Below, piece by piece: positions 43,336 to 55,208 of a stretch of DNA of 64,000 nt. The notes under the pieces are model-generated. The model ran no database searches, was not told the DNA's origin, and saw nothing but the letters and a program-made list of their open reading frames with translations. Made by a program: the position numbers and the translations under genes. Origin of the DNA: Agarophyton chilense (lineage: Eukaryota; Rhodophyta; Florideophyceae; Gracilariales; Gracilariaceae). How positions within the stretch are numbered: position 1 is the first letter of the stretch; the number at the start of each line of letters is the position of its first letter. The stretch is from the NCBI GenBank assembly GCA_030374765.1, contig JARGXX010000025.1, positions 620,001 through 684,000 on the forward strand, read 5' to 3'.

Positions 43336-43474
43336 AGTTGTAGCGTTGACCACTAAGAATAGGACAACAAAAGCGTCCACCAAGTGGGTCCAAACCAAGA
43401 AATTGGAAAGCAGATCTCGACGAGAGAAGACAGCACAGCAATGTGAAAAACAACCAAACCAGGTCCGTTTAGCC

Positions 43475-43492
43475 TTCTAAGTCGGGAGACCA
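43475..43492 (-). promoter_or_regulatory. Element A primer-binding site
   Basis: Minus-sense TGGTCTCCCGACTTAGAA, 3 bases inside the 5' LTR; the same 18 bases as in elements B and C. Confidence 0.85.
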
Positions 43493-43495
43493 GTT

Positions 43496-44289
43496 TGTAG
43501 TGCAATGCCAAGGGCGGCGGAAACACACGAAGATGTCCAAGTCTTCCTCCAAGGAGGGTAGCACGGCGACGGAGCCTCTCCGGAGTGAACACGACTAAGT
43601 CGGGGTGTAAGGCCGAGGTTCACCGGCACGCCAAGCGGGGAGAGTGCGGGATGCTAGAAGGGAGCAGACCAGGTATGAGCTGTATTCCAAGAGAGTGGGC
43701 AAGTGATAAAGGGGGGACCACCCAGTGGGGGCGATCGGGGGCATGGGCCCCGAGAGCCAAAAGAAATATGTAGCAAACCCAATACTGGGGCGAGAACACG
43801 GCAGTGGTATGAAAGATATACACGCTAACAGCGGTGAGTCTCCTGTTGACGCAGGGTGGATAAGTCTACCGTTAGTAACGCGGCTTCACCTCCGTAGAGT
43901 GTGGAAGACTCGCGAAAGCGGAAAAAGACTTAGAGCCAAGAACCCTGGTTGGGGAGGTTTACTGAGTGTCAGGGCGAGGTCGCCCTGGCACTATATAGTT
44001 TAGAATACTGTAGAGAGCTCCCTAACCTAGTGTAATAAAGCTAAATAAATAGAGAAATATCCAGCTATGCTGTGCCAACCTGTCCTGGGCCACCCGTGGT
44101 ACACGTGGGTAAGTCACACCCGAATCGGGGCCACGGCGCACGGCCGCCGGTGCACTTTGCGTACAACGCGTATACACCTGGCTACGCCAGCCCGCTAGTA
44201 GCGGTACTACTCATAGATCTCACAAGTATCGCCCGAGGCGGAAAAACAACCAAGTCCTGGAAAACGGCCCTCACGAGGGTTGCACTTCA
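43496..44289 (-). repeat. Element A 5' LTR
   Basis: 794 bp, paired with 33747-34540. Followed by the target duplication AAGGC at 44290-44294. Confidence 0.95.
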
Positions 44290-45435
44290 AAGGCGTTCAT
44301 ATTGGCCCTCTCGAGACCCGAAAGAGATAAATTCATGTTTTTCTGCAGATTTTGAACACGGGTATCCAATACATTCACTAGTGTATCATTGTACCCGATA
44401 TCAACAACGATTTTAGCTCATGTTGGTTCAGGTGAGCGAGAGATTTGTCGAGTTTGAACGGTTTGTGAGCGCTAAAGAATCGAGTACAGATGACATTACC
44501 ACATCCAGACATCGCCAAGATGGCTTGTTGCGGCTTCGGCTAAACATAAGTGTCTGCATCTCGCAATTGAGAACTGGGGCTTTCCCTGTTCCACAGAGGC
44601 CCTATACTGCAGCTCTGCAATGAATTCACAATGAACTTCCTTCTGGCTCCTGTACCACCATGCCTTTCACTCCCCTCTTTTCTCCTCCGCCACTTTGTTC
44701 ATTGCAGTCTGATGATGATTGCACTACTCTTTTTTTCCTTTGAGAGCTATTAAAGTACCTATCCATTGACCCGCGACCAGAACTCATTTCGATGTGATAC
44801 ACGACGTAACATATCTTTGGTGCCCACAGACGAAGAATAAACTCTTTGCTCGTTTTATTCTAAACGGCAGACAACCTCGAGTAGACTGAGCAATTGCAAC
44901 GAACGACTGAAAAAAAGAAATACAACGTAAATGTGGCAATTTTTTTATACACCGTGTCCCCCCAATATTGAAGATTTTTGATGCACCATGTTCATCGATG
45001 GTCAGAATACAGTTTTATTATACGAAGATCACAGAGATAGCCTATCTGAGGTACACTTCCAGACAAGGGAAATTTGGAACACAGGGTAAAGTGGAACAAG
45101 AGCCATTTAGCCTTTTGCTCTCTCTACATGGATCTTTGATAACGCTATCCGATTCAAATCCTCTTTACATAGGCTCTAGTACACGTAATTGTCATTGGAA
45201 ACCTTTCTTATTGAGTTCCTACACCTTTATCGTCCGAAATCGGTATCACAGCCAAAGATATCTGACAGGTGCTGTTCCAAACAATAGAAACAGTTTAAAC
45301 CGAAAATGACGCCAAAACGGGCGCCATCTAACGTGCATGCAACGCAAGTCCGCTCGTTAACTAATTTCGATACGTTCTCTGTCTTCAGCTTTTGCGTGCA
45401 GATTGCTTCATTCCATAAGAAGTAAACTGTGCAAT
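44290..45435. other. Unassigned DNA between element A and the DDE transposase gene
   Basis: AT-rich, short open frames only (for example 44420-44623, 44968-45309), no recognisable domain. The left end of the jerky/pogo-like transposon should lie here, but I could not find an inverted repeat matching the right side. Confidence 0.4.
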
Positions 45436-46111
45436 ATGGTTACTAAGTCAATTCGACAGCAATCTTCATCCATTAAGAAGCGCCGAGAACAACTTAATCA
45501 ACTACTTGAACAACGAAAACCAGCCGTAGTACTACTGCAACAACAGAAGACCGTTCGAAGTGTTTGTGATTGCATTGGTCTGTCAATTGGCAAAGTTCAT
45601 CGTCTGCGCAAAGCGATGGAAAAGTCCACACAAAGTGGCACTATATATTGCGAAAGTATGCACCATTCTCGTGTTGGTCGCCCCACAGTGCTCTCCGAGC
45701 ACGCAGAGGAGATGATTTTTGACAGATTTAAATTCATTGCGTCTCGAGGCTTTGCGGCGACGGTTGACGATCTGAAAGCTATTGCGAGTAAGATTGCAAA
45801 AGACGGGCAACGAGGTTTCCAGAACGGCTACCCATCCGACGACTGGGTCAGAAGCTTCCGAGCAATGCACCGTGATATAACCCTTCGAAAGACAGAGAAC
45901 AAGGAATCTACAAAACTAGCGGCAGATCATCATCCGCTCCATGTTGAGAGCTTTGTCCTTGTTCTCAAAGAGTGCGAAAAAACCAATCCACGTATACTGA
46001 ATGACCCGGAACGCATCTTCAATATGGATGAAACAATGGTTGAAGGAGAGTACGGTAAGCTTACGAAGTCCTTCGATGCATCATCCACACATTGCGGTGG
46101 ATACAACATGT
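45436..46111 (+). pseudogene. CENP-B/jerky/pogo-like DDE transposase, 5' half
   Basis: Starts MVTKSIRQQSSSIKKRREQ (ATG 45436). An N-terminal helix-turn-helix (VRSVCDCIGLSIGKVHRLRK) is followed by a second DNA-binding-like region with GFAATVDDLKAIASKIA and the start of the DDE_1 catalytic domain, with the first Asp in IFNMDETMVE. The reading frame stops abruptly at GGYNM, where element C inserted after its CATGT target site; the rest lies at 55876. DDE_1 transposases move pogo-like elements, and related proteins have been domesticated (CENP-B, jerky). Here the nearby decay suggests an ordinary dead transposon rather than a host gene. Confidence 0.85.
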
Positions 46112-46827
46112 TGTAGTATTCTACTATGTCGGGAAATCCGATAGGTTCGTTTTTCGCGAAGTCGCGGTTGGAACTCATAAGTGAGTGATATCATCAGCAT
46201 TGTGATATGAAACGGCATCCCGCATAAGATGCCTAGAGGCAGAATGTCTTAGTGGAACACGTGGCGTCATGGGTCGAGTGGCTTACCACGGCGCGCGCAT
46301 AGTTGCGACCCGTCCTAGGGGAATGCCATATTGGCAACGGCGCATGTAGTGGCGATCCACGTGGCTGGCTTTATTACCCTTTGTAGCTAGATGTCCATTA
46401 GGGACCGTACCCATACAGTGGTTTGGCTAAGTGGCTGACCACTGGGTATTATTTATATATTTATTTGGTCACTCACCCTGGTACACAGTATATAGTGTAC
46501 CAGAGGTGAGCGCCGACTCCAAGTAAAGGAGACAACATAGGCATCATGACTATTCTGTTCCTCGCTTAGGATTCCTTAACCGGAGATCAGGACGAGCCAT
46601 AATAGATAGTCAGCCCCCAACTGCTTCACGAGCCGTCTCGTACCTACGTTCCTTCAACGTTTTACAGTTGCACTGTTCATCCTGGCTGGCGAGTAGTGGC
46701 CTTACACCCCACTTCCAGCTCGCTGGTGTTCTAGCTCTACCACCCCTTTTCTTACGCCGCAAGCGACCCATCGGCAGTCCGAACGCTGTCGCAGGTGTCT
46801 GCTCTCTCCGTTAGAGCGGATACTACA
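46112..46827 (+). repeat. Element C 5' LTR
   Basis: 716 bp, TGTAGTATTC to GATACTACA. Contains an AT-rich TATATATTTATTTGG segment near 46450 that could serve as a core promoter. Relatives occur at 225-464 (fragment) and 62096-62810 (solo). Confidence 0.93.
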
Positions 46828-46829
46828 AG

Positions 46830-46847
46830 TGGTCTCCCGACTTAGAA
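46830..46847 (+). promoter_or_regulatory. Element C primer-binding site
   Basis: TGGTCTCCCGACTTAGAA, 2 bases after the LTR; identical to those of A and B. Confidence 0.85.
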
Positions 46848-47042
46848 CCACTGTGGTCAGCTGCACTGAACAATTCGTTCCTGGAACGTGGAATCGATAT
46901 CGATACTTGGAAGAAATGGAATCACTACAGTTATTGATTAATGAACCACCTCCGGCAATTGCGGAATTCATCGTGGTTGAACACGTTGTCGAGAAGTCGA
47001 AGAAACCATTTGGTTCGCACCTGGACTCGGGTTTGGTCTAGG

Positions 47043-49196
47043 ATGCCGAAGACCCGAAGTCAGTCGAGTACTGGTCGCCCTGGTCCTGCGGGACCACCCC
47101 CGAAACCGAGGCTCTCCTCATCTGTTGAAGCCGGAGAGCGGCTGTATCGTCAAGCGATGTCGCGCTCACGCTCGGTGAATGATGAACGAGATCTCTCCGA
47201 TGTACCGGCCCCTGTGGCAGCGGCAGTCACGCCCACCACAGAAGCCGTAGTCGACCCTGAGGTCGTCGGACCTCAAGAAGAGGATGATTTGCGCAGGGAA
47301 GTGTGTCGTCTCAAGTCTGAGTCAAGCGCTCCGCGTGTGCGCATGGTTGCATTGGAATCGCAGATCGCTGCTCTTATCGCTGATGTCGAACAATTACGCA
47401 GTGCGCATGAAGCACTCCTTAGTCAAGACGATGGGAAGCAGGTCTATGCATCAGTGAAAACACTATGAGAGGATTTGAACCATCTACTGGAGAGGTACGG
47501 GAATACGCCCGATGCGATACCCGGCTTAACCGTGGATGTAGAGGAAGTCCTCACTCGAGCTAACCCTCGTTTAGAACGCCTGAAGGCGGCAGTTCATGCG
47601 CAGACTGCTGCTAAGCCAGTGGCGTTGGAAGAGGAAGGAGCTCCTTTGAAGGAAGCTCGTTCGAAGAAGTCGAAGTCATGACGTAAGAAGCGGAAGTCCG
47701 CACATGATTCGAGTGATGAATCGTCAAGGACGGAGGGTTTCAGTTCCAGTACTGATTATTCTGATAATTCAGATACGTCAGATGACGACGACAGTGATGA
47801 TGGTCATCGAAGGGCCCGATCTCGGAAGAAGAACACGTCTTCGTGGATAATGAGAAAAAAAGGCTCACCTTACAGAGGATTGAAGGTGCTCCCGTGCCTG
47901 AATCCGCTTTACCGGAAGCTCTTGAATTACAGGTACTACCTTCTGAAGGTGGAGAGCAAGAAGAGCTCAGGACGCAAAACCGCGAAGGTGAAGGATCACA
48001 TCAAACGATTGAAGATCGGCCTTCATAATTTAACATTTGATGGGAAGACCCCCATTCTCGTTATCGAGTTTCTCACTCGATTCGTTGCCGAAGCAGACAC
48101 TCTAGCGATAAGTGAACCACAGGCATTTGTGTCTTTACCACACTTCCTGAAGGGTTTTGCTTTAGAGCAATATCGTTCCGTATGCGGATCATTGACAGCA
48201 GATGAAGGCGGCGCTACCTCATGGCCAGAGGCGGTGCAGTATTTGCTGCGCAGTTACGCGACTTCAAACGCGAAACGTCAGGCGATCCTGGACCTAAGAG
48301 ATGTGACCCAAAAGCATTAAGAGGGCGAAGCTGAGTACAGCTCAAGGCTTAACAAAGCTTCAATCCGCTGTGGAAACGTCCACTCGACGGAGGACAAGAT
48401 TACCTTGTACATCGACGGGCTGGATCCGAGCATCAAGTCGTTGGTAGCTCGATATCAAGAGAAGCATGGAAGAGTCTTCTTTTTGGAGTTAGTTCAGTTT
48501 GCGAAAGCTGAAGGACACCCGGCCAGAGCGCGTGGTAGCCACCGTCGTTCAGTGGCTTTTGGAACCTCAACGGGTAAGGAGAAGATCTCCGCCAGAGTTA
48601 ATCAGCGCAGCAAACTGCTACATCTGGATTCTCCAGTGCACTCACGAGATTCGTCGTTGGAACCCAAAGGAAGTGACTCGCATGAGGAGGCGGTCCATTT
48701 AATGGAATATACGGACTCTTCTGTACCTACAGTGGATCTCCCACACTCGGAGTCTCAGGACGAGGAAGCCCTAATGGCTATGGAGGGCCGTTGCCCTATG
48801 TACCGTCCCTACACGGTGCCTTCACAAGGAGGTTTTAAGAACGGGAAGCCCGGATGGGTGAATACTCGCACGGCATACCGTTCACAACCTATGCTGACCA
48901 ACCGTCGTGACGGTTTGATATGTTATTCATGTTATGGAAAACATCATTTGAGTGCAGAATGCACGCTTCCTGCAAAGGATCTGAGTCGTATCATAACGAA
49001 TTATGAAGCAATCTCAGAAGAGGAAAAGAGCCGCGTACCGGCGGGCATGTATTGGAAGGCCAAAAGTTGGTTTTCTCAGACACTAATGCGCCGGACGGAC
49101 AAGCCGGTTGCTCAGAATGCTGAAGTGTTACAACCCGGAACCCCGGTAGGAAGAGGTGCCTTTCAGGCGAATAAGCCCGTGCAACCGGAAAACTAA
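47043..49196 (+). pseudogene. Element C gag with three nonsense codons
   Basis: A single frame of 717 codons from ATG 47043 (MPKTRSQSSTGRPG) to TAA 49194-49196, interrupted by TGA 47466-47468, TGA 47679-47681 and TAA 48318-48320, without a frameshift. The order equals element A gag: Pro/Arg-rich start, helical segment (VRMVALESQIAALIADVEQL), Ser/Asp/Lys-rich stretch, capsid-type region (NPLYRKLLNYRYYLLK, PILVIEFLTRFVAEADTLA, AVQYLLRSYATSNAKRQAIL) and zinc knuckle CYSCYGKHHLSAEC. It ends P-E-N-stop, overlapping the pol frame by 22 bases. Confidence 0.9.
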
Positions 49197-52100
49197 GTGA
49201 GGGAGCCCCTAGGGGATTGGCCCTATTCGATCCCGTAGTGCTGACCAGGGAGAGCTCGCCTCCCTGCTCCCGCGCTGGGAAGCCCAAAATTCTCTTGAGG
49301 CCTCCCAAATTTCCGCCATACGGAATCAATCAGCCGGACGGAAAGCGATTACAGTTTGACTGTGATTTACATCGTCCTTGGAGACGTTATACTTGCCCGT
49401 CAAAACGGGAAAGTTACCTCATGGCAATGTCTAAAAGAAACTATAAGGTCTATGCCGACATCGGCTCTGACAGGAATCTGGTATCTCGTCGATTGACTAT
49501 CCTGGACAGAGGTGCTGGTCCGAACTTTATATGGGAATCGGAGCTCGCTCCTGCTGACTTAGAACGTATTCGAAACGGTTCTTTACCAGACATCCGGGAT
49601 GCCAACAAAAATGCTGTGAAGACACTGAGAACAGTTCGACTCGTGGTGCGTTTGGGACGCTTTGTAGTCCTAGTCGACTTCATCGTCTGTAAGACGTTAG
49701 CTGCACCGGTGGTACTGGGATGTGATTATTGCGACAAGTTTCTCGGAGCCATTCGCCAGCGAAGAAAACTAGTGGAACTAGATGATGGATCAATGGTACC
49801 AATTGTTCGCAAGCCAATGCGTCGTTGCCCCGAAACACCTCCACTTCCACCATCTATGGAATACGGGAAATCCCGAGGACGTGTATCGCCAAAGATTCCA
49901 GTAGCAAAGAGTGCCATGCTGAAGGCGCAAACCCAAACTTGGGTTCAAGTAAGAACAGAACGACACGGACTCGTGGAAATTCAACCGAATACTCGGATCT
50001 ACGAATCCCGTGGATTGCTAGTCGCTAACGGCATTGCTCAGGTTGATCATGGTAGCCCCTTTTGGATACTAGTGAGTAACTTCATCGATAACGATTATCA
50101 GATACCCAAGAATCAGGTTGTTGCAACAGCTTTGCCTCATCCCACAGTGGTGGTCCCTACTCATATTTCTACTGCAGAAGTATTGGGATTAACCCATGTC
50201 AGTGACACAGACGAAGAACTGCAAACTCCGTCTGGAGATCAATTGCAAACGGCAAAGGATCCAGAGAGCCTGGTCGATGAGCTAGACTTAGCACATGTGT
50301 CGGAACACTACAGAACGCAGATCAGGTCTATGCTTAAGAAGTATACATCCATGTGGAGTGGAAAACTGGGAGAGATCTCCGCTACGGAACACCACATTGA
50401 TTTGGTCCCAGGGTCACGACCCATCTCCCAACTACCCTACAGAGCGGGACCGCGAACTCGCCAAATCGAAGAGGAGAATGTCAGCAGAATGCTGGAAGAA
50501 GGAGTAATCGAAGCAGCTCAATCTGCTTGGGCCTCACCAGTAGTGCTGGTCCAAAAACGTGATGGTTCCTTACGATTCTGTATCGATTATCGAAAACTGA
50601 ACGCAGTTACAGTTCGGGATACATACCCGTTGCCTCGAATGGACGAATTTATTGACAGCTTAGGAGAAGCGAACGTGTTCACCAATTTGGATGCCAACTC
50701 CGGCTATTGGCAGGTGCCTGTAGCAGAAGAGGACCGAGATAAAACCGCATTTGCGTGTCACACCGGTCTCTACCGTTTCAAAAGGATGCCCTTTGGCTTA
50801 ACGAATGCACCGGCGACTTTCCAGCATACTGTGGACATCTTGCTCTCAAGATACAAGTGGAAGACTTGTTTAGTCTATTTGGACGATGTGATCATCTTTT
50901 CCCAGGATGTGGAAAGCCATTTACGGCATGTCGAGGAGATCCTCAAAGCACTACAGAGCGCAGGTATCACCTTGAAGCTCAAGAAATGCGAATGGTTCGC
51001 TGGCACCATCCGGTACTTAGGACATGTGATCAAGCCTGGACAGCTTGCCATTCAAGAGGCACAAACAGCGGCTCTCCGCGAAGTACAACCCCCGTCGACA
51101 CAGAAGCAATTGCGTTCTTTCCTCGGCTTGTGCAACGTCTACCGACGATTCGTGCCGCGATACTCGCATATAGCGGCACCGCTCAACGCAAAGCTGCGTA
51201 AAGGGCAACCAGTACAGCTGGAACAATTCAGACAAGCTGAAGGGGAAGCGTTCGAAATGCTGAAGACAAAGATTATTACAGCCCCAGTCTTGGCGCTACC
51301 CATCCCCAACCTGCCATACTCAGTGGATACCGAGTCTAGCGAGTACCAAGTAGGGTGTGCCCTTTTTCAAACACACCCTGATGGTGAACGCAAACCCATT
51401 GGTTACTGGTCAAGATCGCTGAACGCAGCTGAGAAGAAGTATTCAGTTTCAGAAAAGGAATGCCTTGCAGTCGTTTGGGCTCTAACCACATTGCGACCGT
51501 ATCTCCAAAGAGAACGTTTTACAGTCAACACGGATCATTCGTCTCCACGATGGTTACCGTCCATTACAGACCCGTCTGTTCGTCTCACACGATGGCGCTT
51601 ACGCCTTTCTGAATTCGATTTCGAATTGAAGTATAAGAAGAGATTGGCCAATGTCCAAGCTGACGCACTATCGCAACTCAAAACACTGGGCGAAACCCAA
51701 GGCGAAATCGATGAAGAGATACCTTGCTTCTACATGGAGACCCATTCACCATCTTTTGAAGAAAAGGAACAAGAGACCCTTGATGATTATTCGGATGCAG
51801 AACCGTTCCTTGCATTAGCAGACACTGACCCTTCAGTTCAACTCGAGCGAATCTCGTGCACTGAGCTCCTCAATGAACAACACGCCGATACGTTTTGTGC
51901 GTCGATACGCTCTCGTCTTATCGGGGGGGAGGAGCTCCCCTTTCCACTTGATTCACGAGGAATACTGTTAAGACATGTCGAAAAGCATGATCAAATCGTG
52001 ATTCCACACGTCTTGAAGAGTCGAGTACTCCATCTGGCACACTACAGCAGGCTGTCTGGTCACCGAGGAGGAACGAAGTTTTTCATGACTCTAAGAAGAG

Positions 52101-54023
52101 ATTTTTGCTGGCCTACTTTGGCAATGGACTGCCATGGTACAGTGAGTTTGTGTACAACATGTGCGAAGAATTGCGTGAAGCTTTACAGGAAGCGGAAACC
52201 GATGACGTTATTCCAGGCGAAAGCGCCTTTACAATACGTCATTATCGACATCCTAGGGGAATTGATTCGCTCAAGGCGAGGTTATCGCTACCTATTGGTA
52301 ATACCCGACCGCTTCTCGAAGCTAATGCGGACTGTGCGGCTGAAGTGGATAACCGCAGCCGTAATCACACAGGCGTTTATCAAACACCGAATATTTATAT
52401 ACGGACCACCAGAAGTTCTGTTATCAGATAATGGGAAGCAATTCGTTGCGAAGTTGTTTTAGAATGTTTACCGCATTATGGGCATTCGAAACGTGTTTAC
52501 TATGACCTATCATCCGCAATGCAACGGTCAGGTGGAGCGCTTCAACCGCACGCTGATAGCAGCATTACGACGCTACATCGCGGACCACCCGAAAGAATGG
52601 GACATTTTTACAGATACTCTGTGCTACGCGTACAATACGCAAGTGCATACCTCTACAAAGACGGCAACGTTCAACCTCGCGCTCTCACGTAACCCTCCGG
52701 TTTTACCGGTTGCGCTCGACGACGATACAGAATTGGACGCGCCGACCCCCGCTAAGTACCATCTGAAGTTGAGGAATGACCTGAAGGCCAGAGCGGAAGA
52801 AGCCGCTAAGGAGTTATCAAAGACGCAAGCTCGCTTTAAGCGAAACTATGGCGCCAGAAGGCGAAGAGGAAATCCGGCAATCCGAGTAGGAGGTCACGTC
52901 TTCGCGCGAGTCGAAAGACCTGAAAAACAGGAAACATCTCGTCATAAGTTGTTGCCGATAGCGGCTGGACCCTTCAAAGTGGTGAACCTTAATGAAAACA
53001 GAGTGGTCATCAAGACAGGTGAGGACGTTGAACGTGTATCGCGCGATCGCATTGAAGTCGCGACTGACCCGCAAGTGAAAGTCCAGGTATCCGGTAGAAC
53101 TAAGGAGGCAAGTGCGACGGAACGTCAAGGCAAAAGCCCAAGTGACTCTGGAGAGAGTGAACCGCCACCAATGGCTCGGGCGGAGGAGAAAGCTCCTGAT
53201 CTCCTACCGCCGGCGGTTGCGTACGCCAATCACGGACAGCTTCCGAAGTATCGGGATATGCCACGTGGCACACGCACACCCGTAAGTACAGAACTGGAAC
53301 CTGGAAGCAGGAAAAATGTTTTGAACTTTGGCCCCAAGGACTTGGAAACGAGTGCACGCGAAAACGCGCCGTTGCCGCTTCAGGCTGAACCGTCAGGTTA
53401 AGCGTCACTCGCTGTTCCGCCGATATCGGCTCCCATCCCTCGTGGGCAGGAAGAAGAAGAGATATCGCTTCCTGTCGTGGTGCAAGCACCATCGTCCACC
53501 GAACAGCGGTCAGAATCGGATAAACCGAAGGAAGTTCATCCACGAATGGAATTGAGAAGTAGCAAGAAGTACGCTTCTATGGAACCAGGAAAACAGGAAA
53601 ACAGGATAGCTCTTTATCTGAGAAAGGTTCTCAAGGAATGAGTACACTGCCCCTGCGGGCAGAACGACAGTTAGTCGAGGAGCGAACGCTTAGCAACGCG
53701 GAGACTGCTAACACAGAGACGCTTGGGTCAGCCCTAAGGCATTTCAAACCTGTTAACAGGAGTCTCACGCCAACAGCGAAAGCATTGGGAAACGTCCAGA
53801 AATATGTTATGGATCGCATATGTGAACATGGCGAGCATGAAGATCCCAGAGAATTACTGTATCGAGTCTTTGGTACGGTTTTCTTCCGGAAGCGGATACG
53901 TGGGAACCTATAGCTCATATCCCCCGTTCGCAGCTCGTGCGATATCATCGACGCATGCAATTACCACTCCCCAGGGAGATCGACTCCTCGATAGTCGGGC
54001 TCATGGGCACATCCCATTTCTAA
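49175..54023 (+). pseudogene. Element C pol (PR-RT-RNase H-INT-chromodomain), damaged
   Basis: The -1 frame relative to gag, open from 49175. The protease motif is ILDRGAGPNFI, so the active-site D-T-G reads D-R-G. RT: VSRMLEEGVIEAAQSAWASPVV, MPFGLTNAPATF and palm CLVYLDDVIIFSQD (intact). RNase H: VDTESSEYQVGCALF, SVSEKECLAVVWAL. Integrase zinc finger LAHYSRLSGHRGG..CTTCAKN; core Asp-Asp-Glu in YVIIDILGEL, LLSDNGKQF and NGQVERFNRT, with a TAG (52460-52462) between the second Asp and the Glu. A TAA at 53399-53401 and a TGA near 53639 interrupt the linker. The chromodomain (KYVMDRICEHGEHEDPRELLYRV, then after a frameshift near 53870 LPEADTWEPIAHIPRSQL) ends at TAA 54021-54023. Confidence 0.9.
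49187..49193 (+). promoter_or_regulatory. Candidate -1 frameshift heptamer, element C
   Basis: G-GAA-AAC followed immediately by the gag stop TAA. Pol frame across the site reads G-K-L-S-E-G and stays open into protease. Confidence 0.55.
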
Positions 54024-54049
54024 GTATGGGCTAAAAAGGTAGTAAAAAC

Positions 54050-54260
54050 TCAAAAGGCGAGAAGAAAACAAGAAATAATGAAGAGGAAACGTGAAGACAC
54101 GCAAGCAAAGGACATTTACTAGTTATTACCTATGACAAACTCGAGAAGCGAGAAGAAGAAGTTAAGAACTCTAGAAGCGAGAAGAAGGATTGAAGAACTC
54201 GAGAAGCGAGAAGAGATGAAGACTAGAAGATAAGAAAAGAACGGAAGACATGAAGTCACC
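54050..54260. repeat. Purine-rich GAGAAG spacer in element C
   Basis: Imperfect repeats of CTCGAGAAGCGAGAAGAAG occur about every 30-38 bases (54132, 54168, 54198) between the end of pol and the end of the antisense ORF. Equivalent in position to 23880-24035 in element B. Confidence 0.75.
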
Positions 54261-54323
54261 GGAGTTTTATTGGTATCAAGATACCACCGCAAGGATCTTG
54301 ACTAGGAGTCTTTTCTAGGATCA

Positions 54324-55184
54324 TCAAAGAGACGTGCGAGCACGCAGGTTCGCAAGAAGCTGTGCGCGATCACCCTCAACTTGGTCCACGGGAAAGCCCG
54401 CATCTAAGAAGAACTGCCTCAGCGGATCCAAGCCTGGATCTTCGACCGGCACTGCACTCGGTTGTTGGATAAACCCATGAGAGTACTCTTGAGCAACTCC
54501 CGCCGCTGCGGATGGATCGACGGAAGTCGCTACGGCTGCCAGCTCTGGCTCGTCCTCGTAACCGAGTTCAGCCTCAGCTCCCGGCGCTTCCTCATACGGT
54601 TCCTCTCCGTTCTCGGATGGAGTATCATCGTACACGTATCCAGTAAGCTGGTTCGGTGGCATGTCACGCGGGTTCTCCCAAAGAAAGCGAGCCTGCTCGG
54701 AGGTGATCAACTGGCGCGTCCAGGGGTCGTACAAAAAGAAATCTCCAGTACTTGCTGCTCGTCCATAAAAATCTGCACGGTGCGGGTAGCTCCGCTGAGC
54801 ACGACGAGAAGGAGCTCGAATCACACCCGCAGAGGCGACGTAAGCCGCGTTCGGCATCGGAACCACGGTTGGCTGAGGTAACGGTACCGACCGGAATCCG
54901 ATGTACGGTGTGGGGAACGAACGGTATGGACCGAGTTGAGCAGTAGGCTGCGACGCATAACCAGCAGTGTTGGACGGAGCTCCAGAAGACACATCCTCAG
55001 AGAAGGGCTGAAACGGGTTGGACCCGGCGTTCGGATTCATGGCGACAGATCGAGCTGAAGAGCGGTGAGGAACAGAATGCTGTGGAGAACTGTAAGAGTT
55101 GGTCGGGCGGCGAGGAATTCGTGATGACAATGAGTACCCGGAACACCGGTCCGACTGCGTATAAACGCTTCTTGAGTCCCCCAT
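54324..55184 (-). CDS. Antisense accessory ORF of element C (short form)
   Basis: 286 codons on the strand opposite to gag-pol, starting at ATG 55182-55184, 25 bp inside the 3' LTR (a second ATG, at 55038-55040, starts MNPNAGSNPFQPF). The N-terminal third shares IGFRSVPLPQP and a Pro/Ala-rich run with element A. The C-terminal half starts with STGDFFLYDPWTRQLITSEQAR, matching DFVYFDPWEGHKISAEEAN (A) and NWVYYNPFEGVRISAAQAR (B), followed by an acidic Glu/Tyr-rich region and an end like those of A and B. The central block of about 300 residues with the WWS and FGYLVPY motifs is missing. It could be a deletion derivative or a naturally short form; the frame is intact. Confidence 0.7.
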   Translation of the reverse strand: MGDSRSVYTQSDRCSGYSLSSRIPRRPTNSYSSPQHSVPHRSSARSVAMNPNAGSNPFQPFSEDVSSGAPSNTAGYASQPTAQLGPYRSFPTPYIGFRSVPLPQPTVVPMPNAAYVASAGVIRAPSRRAQRSYPHRADFYGRAASTGDFFLYDPWTRQLITSEQARFLWENPRDMPPNQLTGYVYDDTPSENGEEPYEEAPGAEAELGYEDEPELAAVATSVDPSAAAGVAQEYSHGFIQQPSAVPVEDPGLDPLRQFFLDAGFPVDQVEGDRAQLLANLRARTSL

Positions 55185-55197
55185 AGTTCGCGCTTAA

Positions 55198-55208
55198 CGA
55201 GGGGGGCA
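55198..55208 (+). promoter_or_regulatory. Element C polypurine tract
   Basis: GAGGGGGGCA immediately before the 3' LTR. Confidence 0.75.

Larger units (their letters stand above)
33747..44289 (-). mobile_element. Ty3/gypsy chromovirus-type element A (integrase deleted)
   Basis: 10.54 kb on the minus strand, with two 794-bp LTRs (about 8 differences by eye, near 1 %) and a perfect 5-bp target duplication AAGGC (33742-33746 and 44290-44294). It contains an intact gag, a pol with three nonsense codons and no integrase, a chromodomain, and a plus-strand antisense ORF next to the 3' LTR. Confidence 0.95.

Noticed and set aside
45403..45435. Earlier start for the DDE transposase
   Set aside because: The upstream codon is TTG; the ATG at 45436 gives the basic N-terminus expected for this family.
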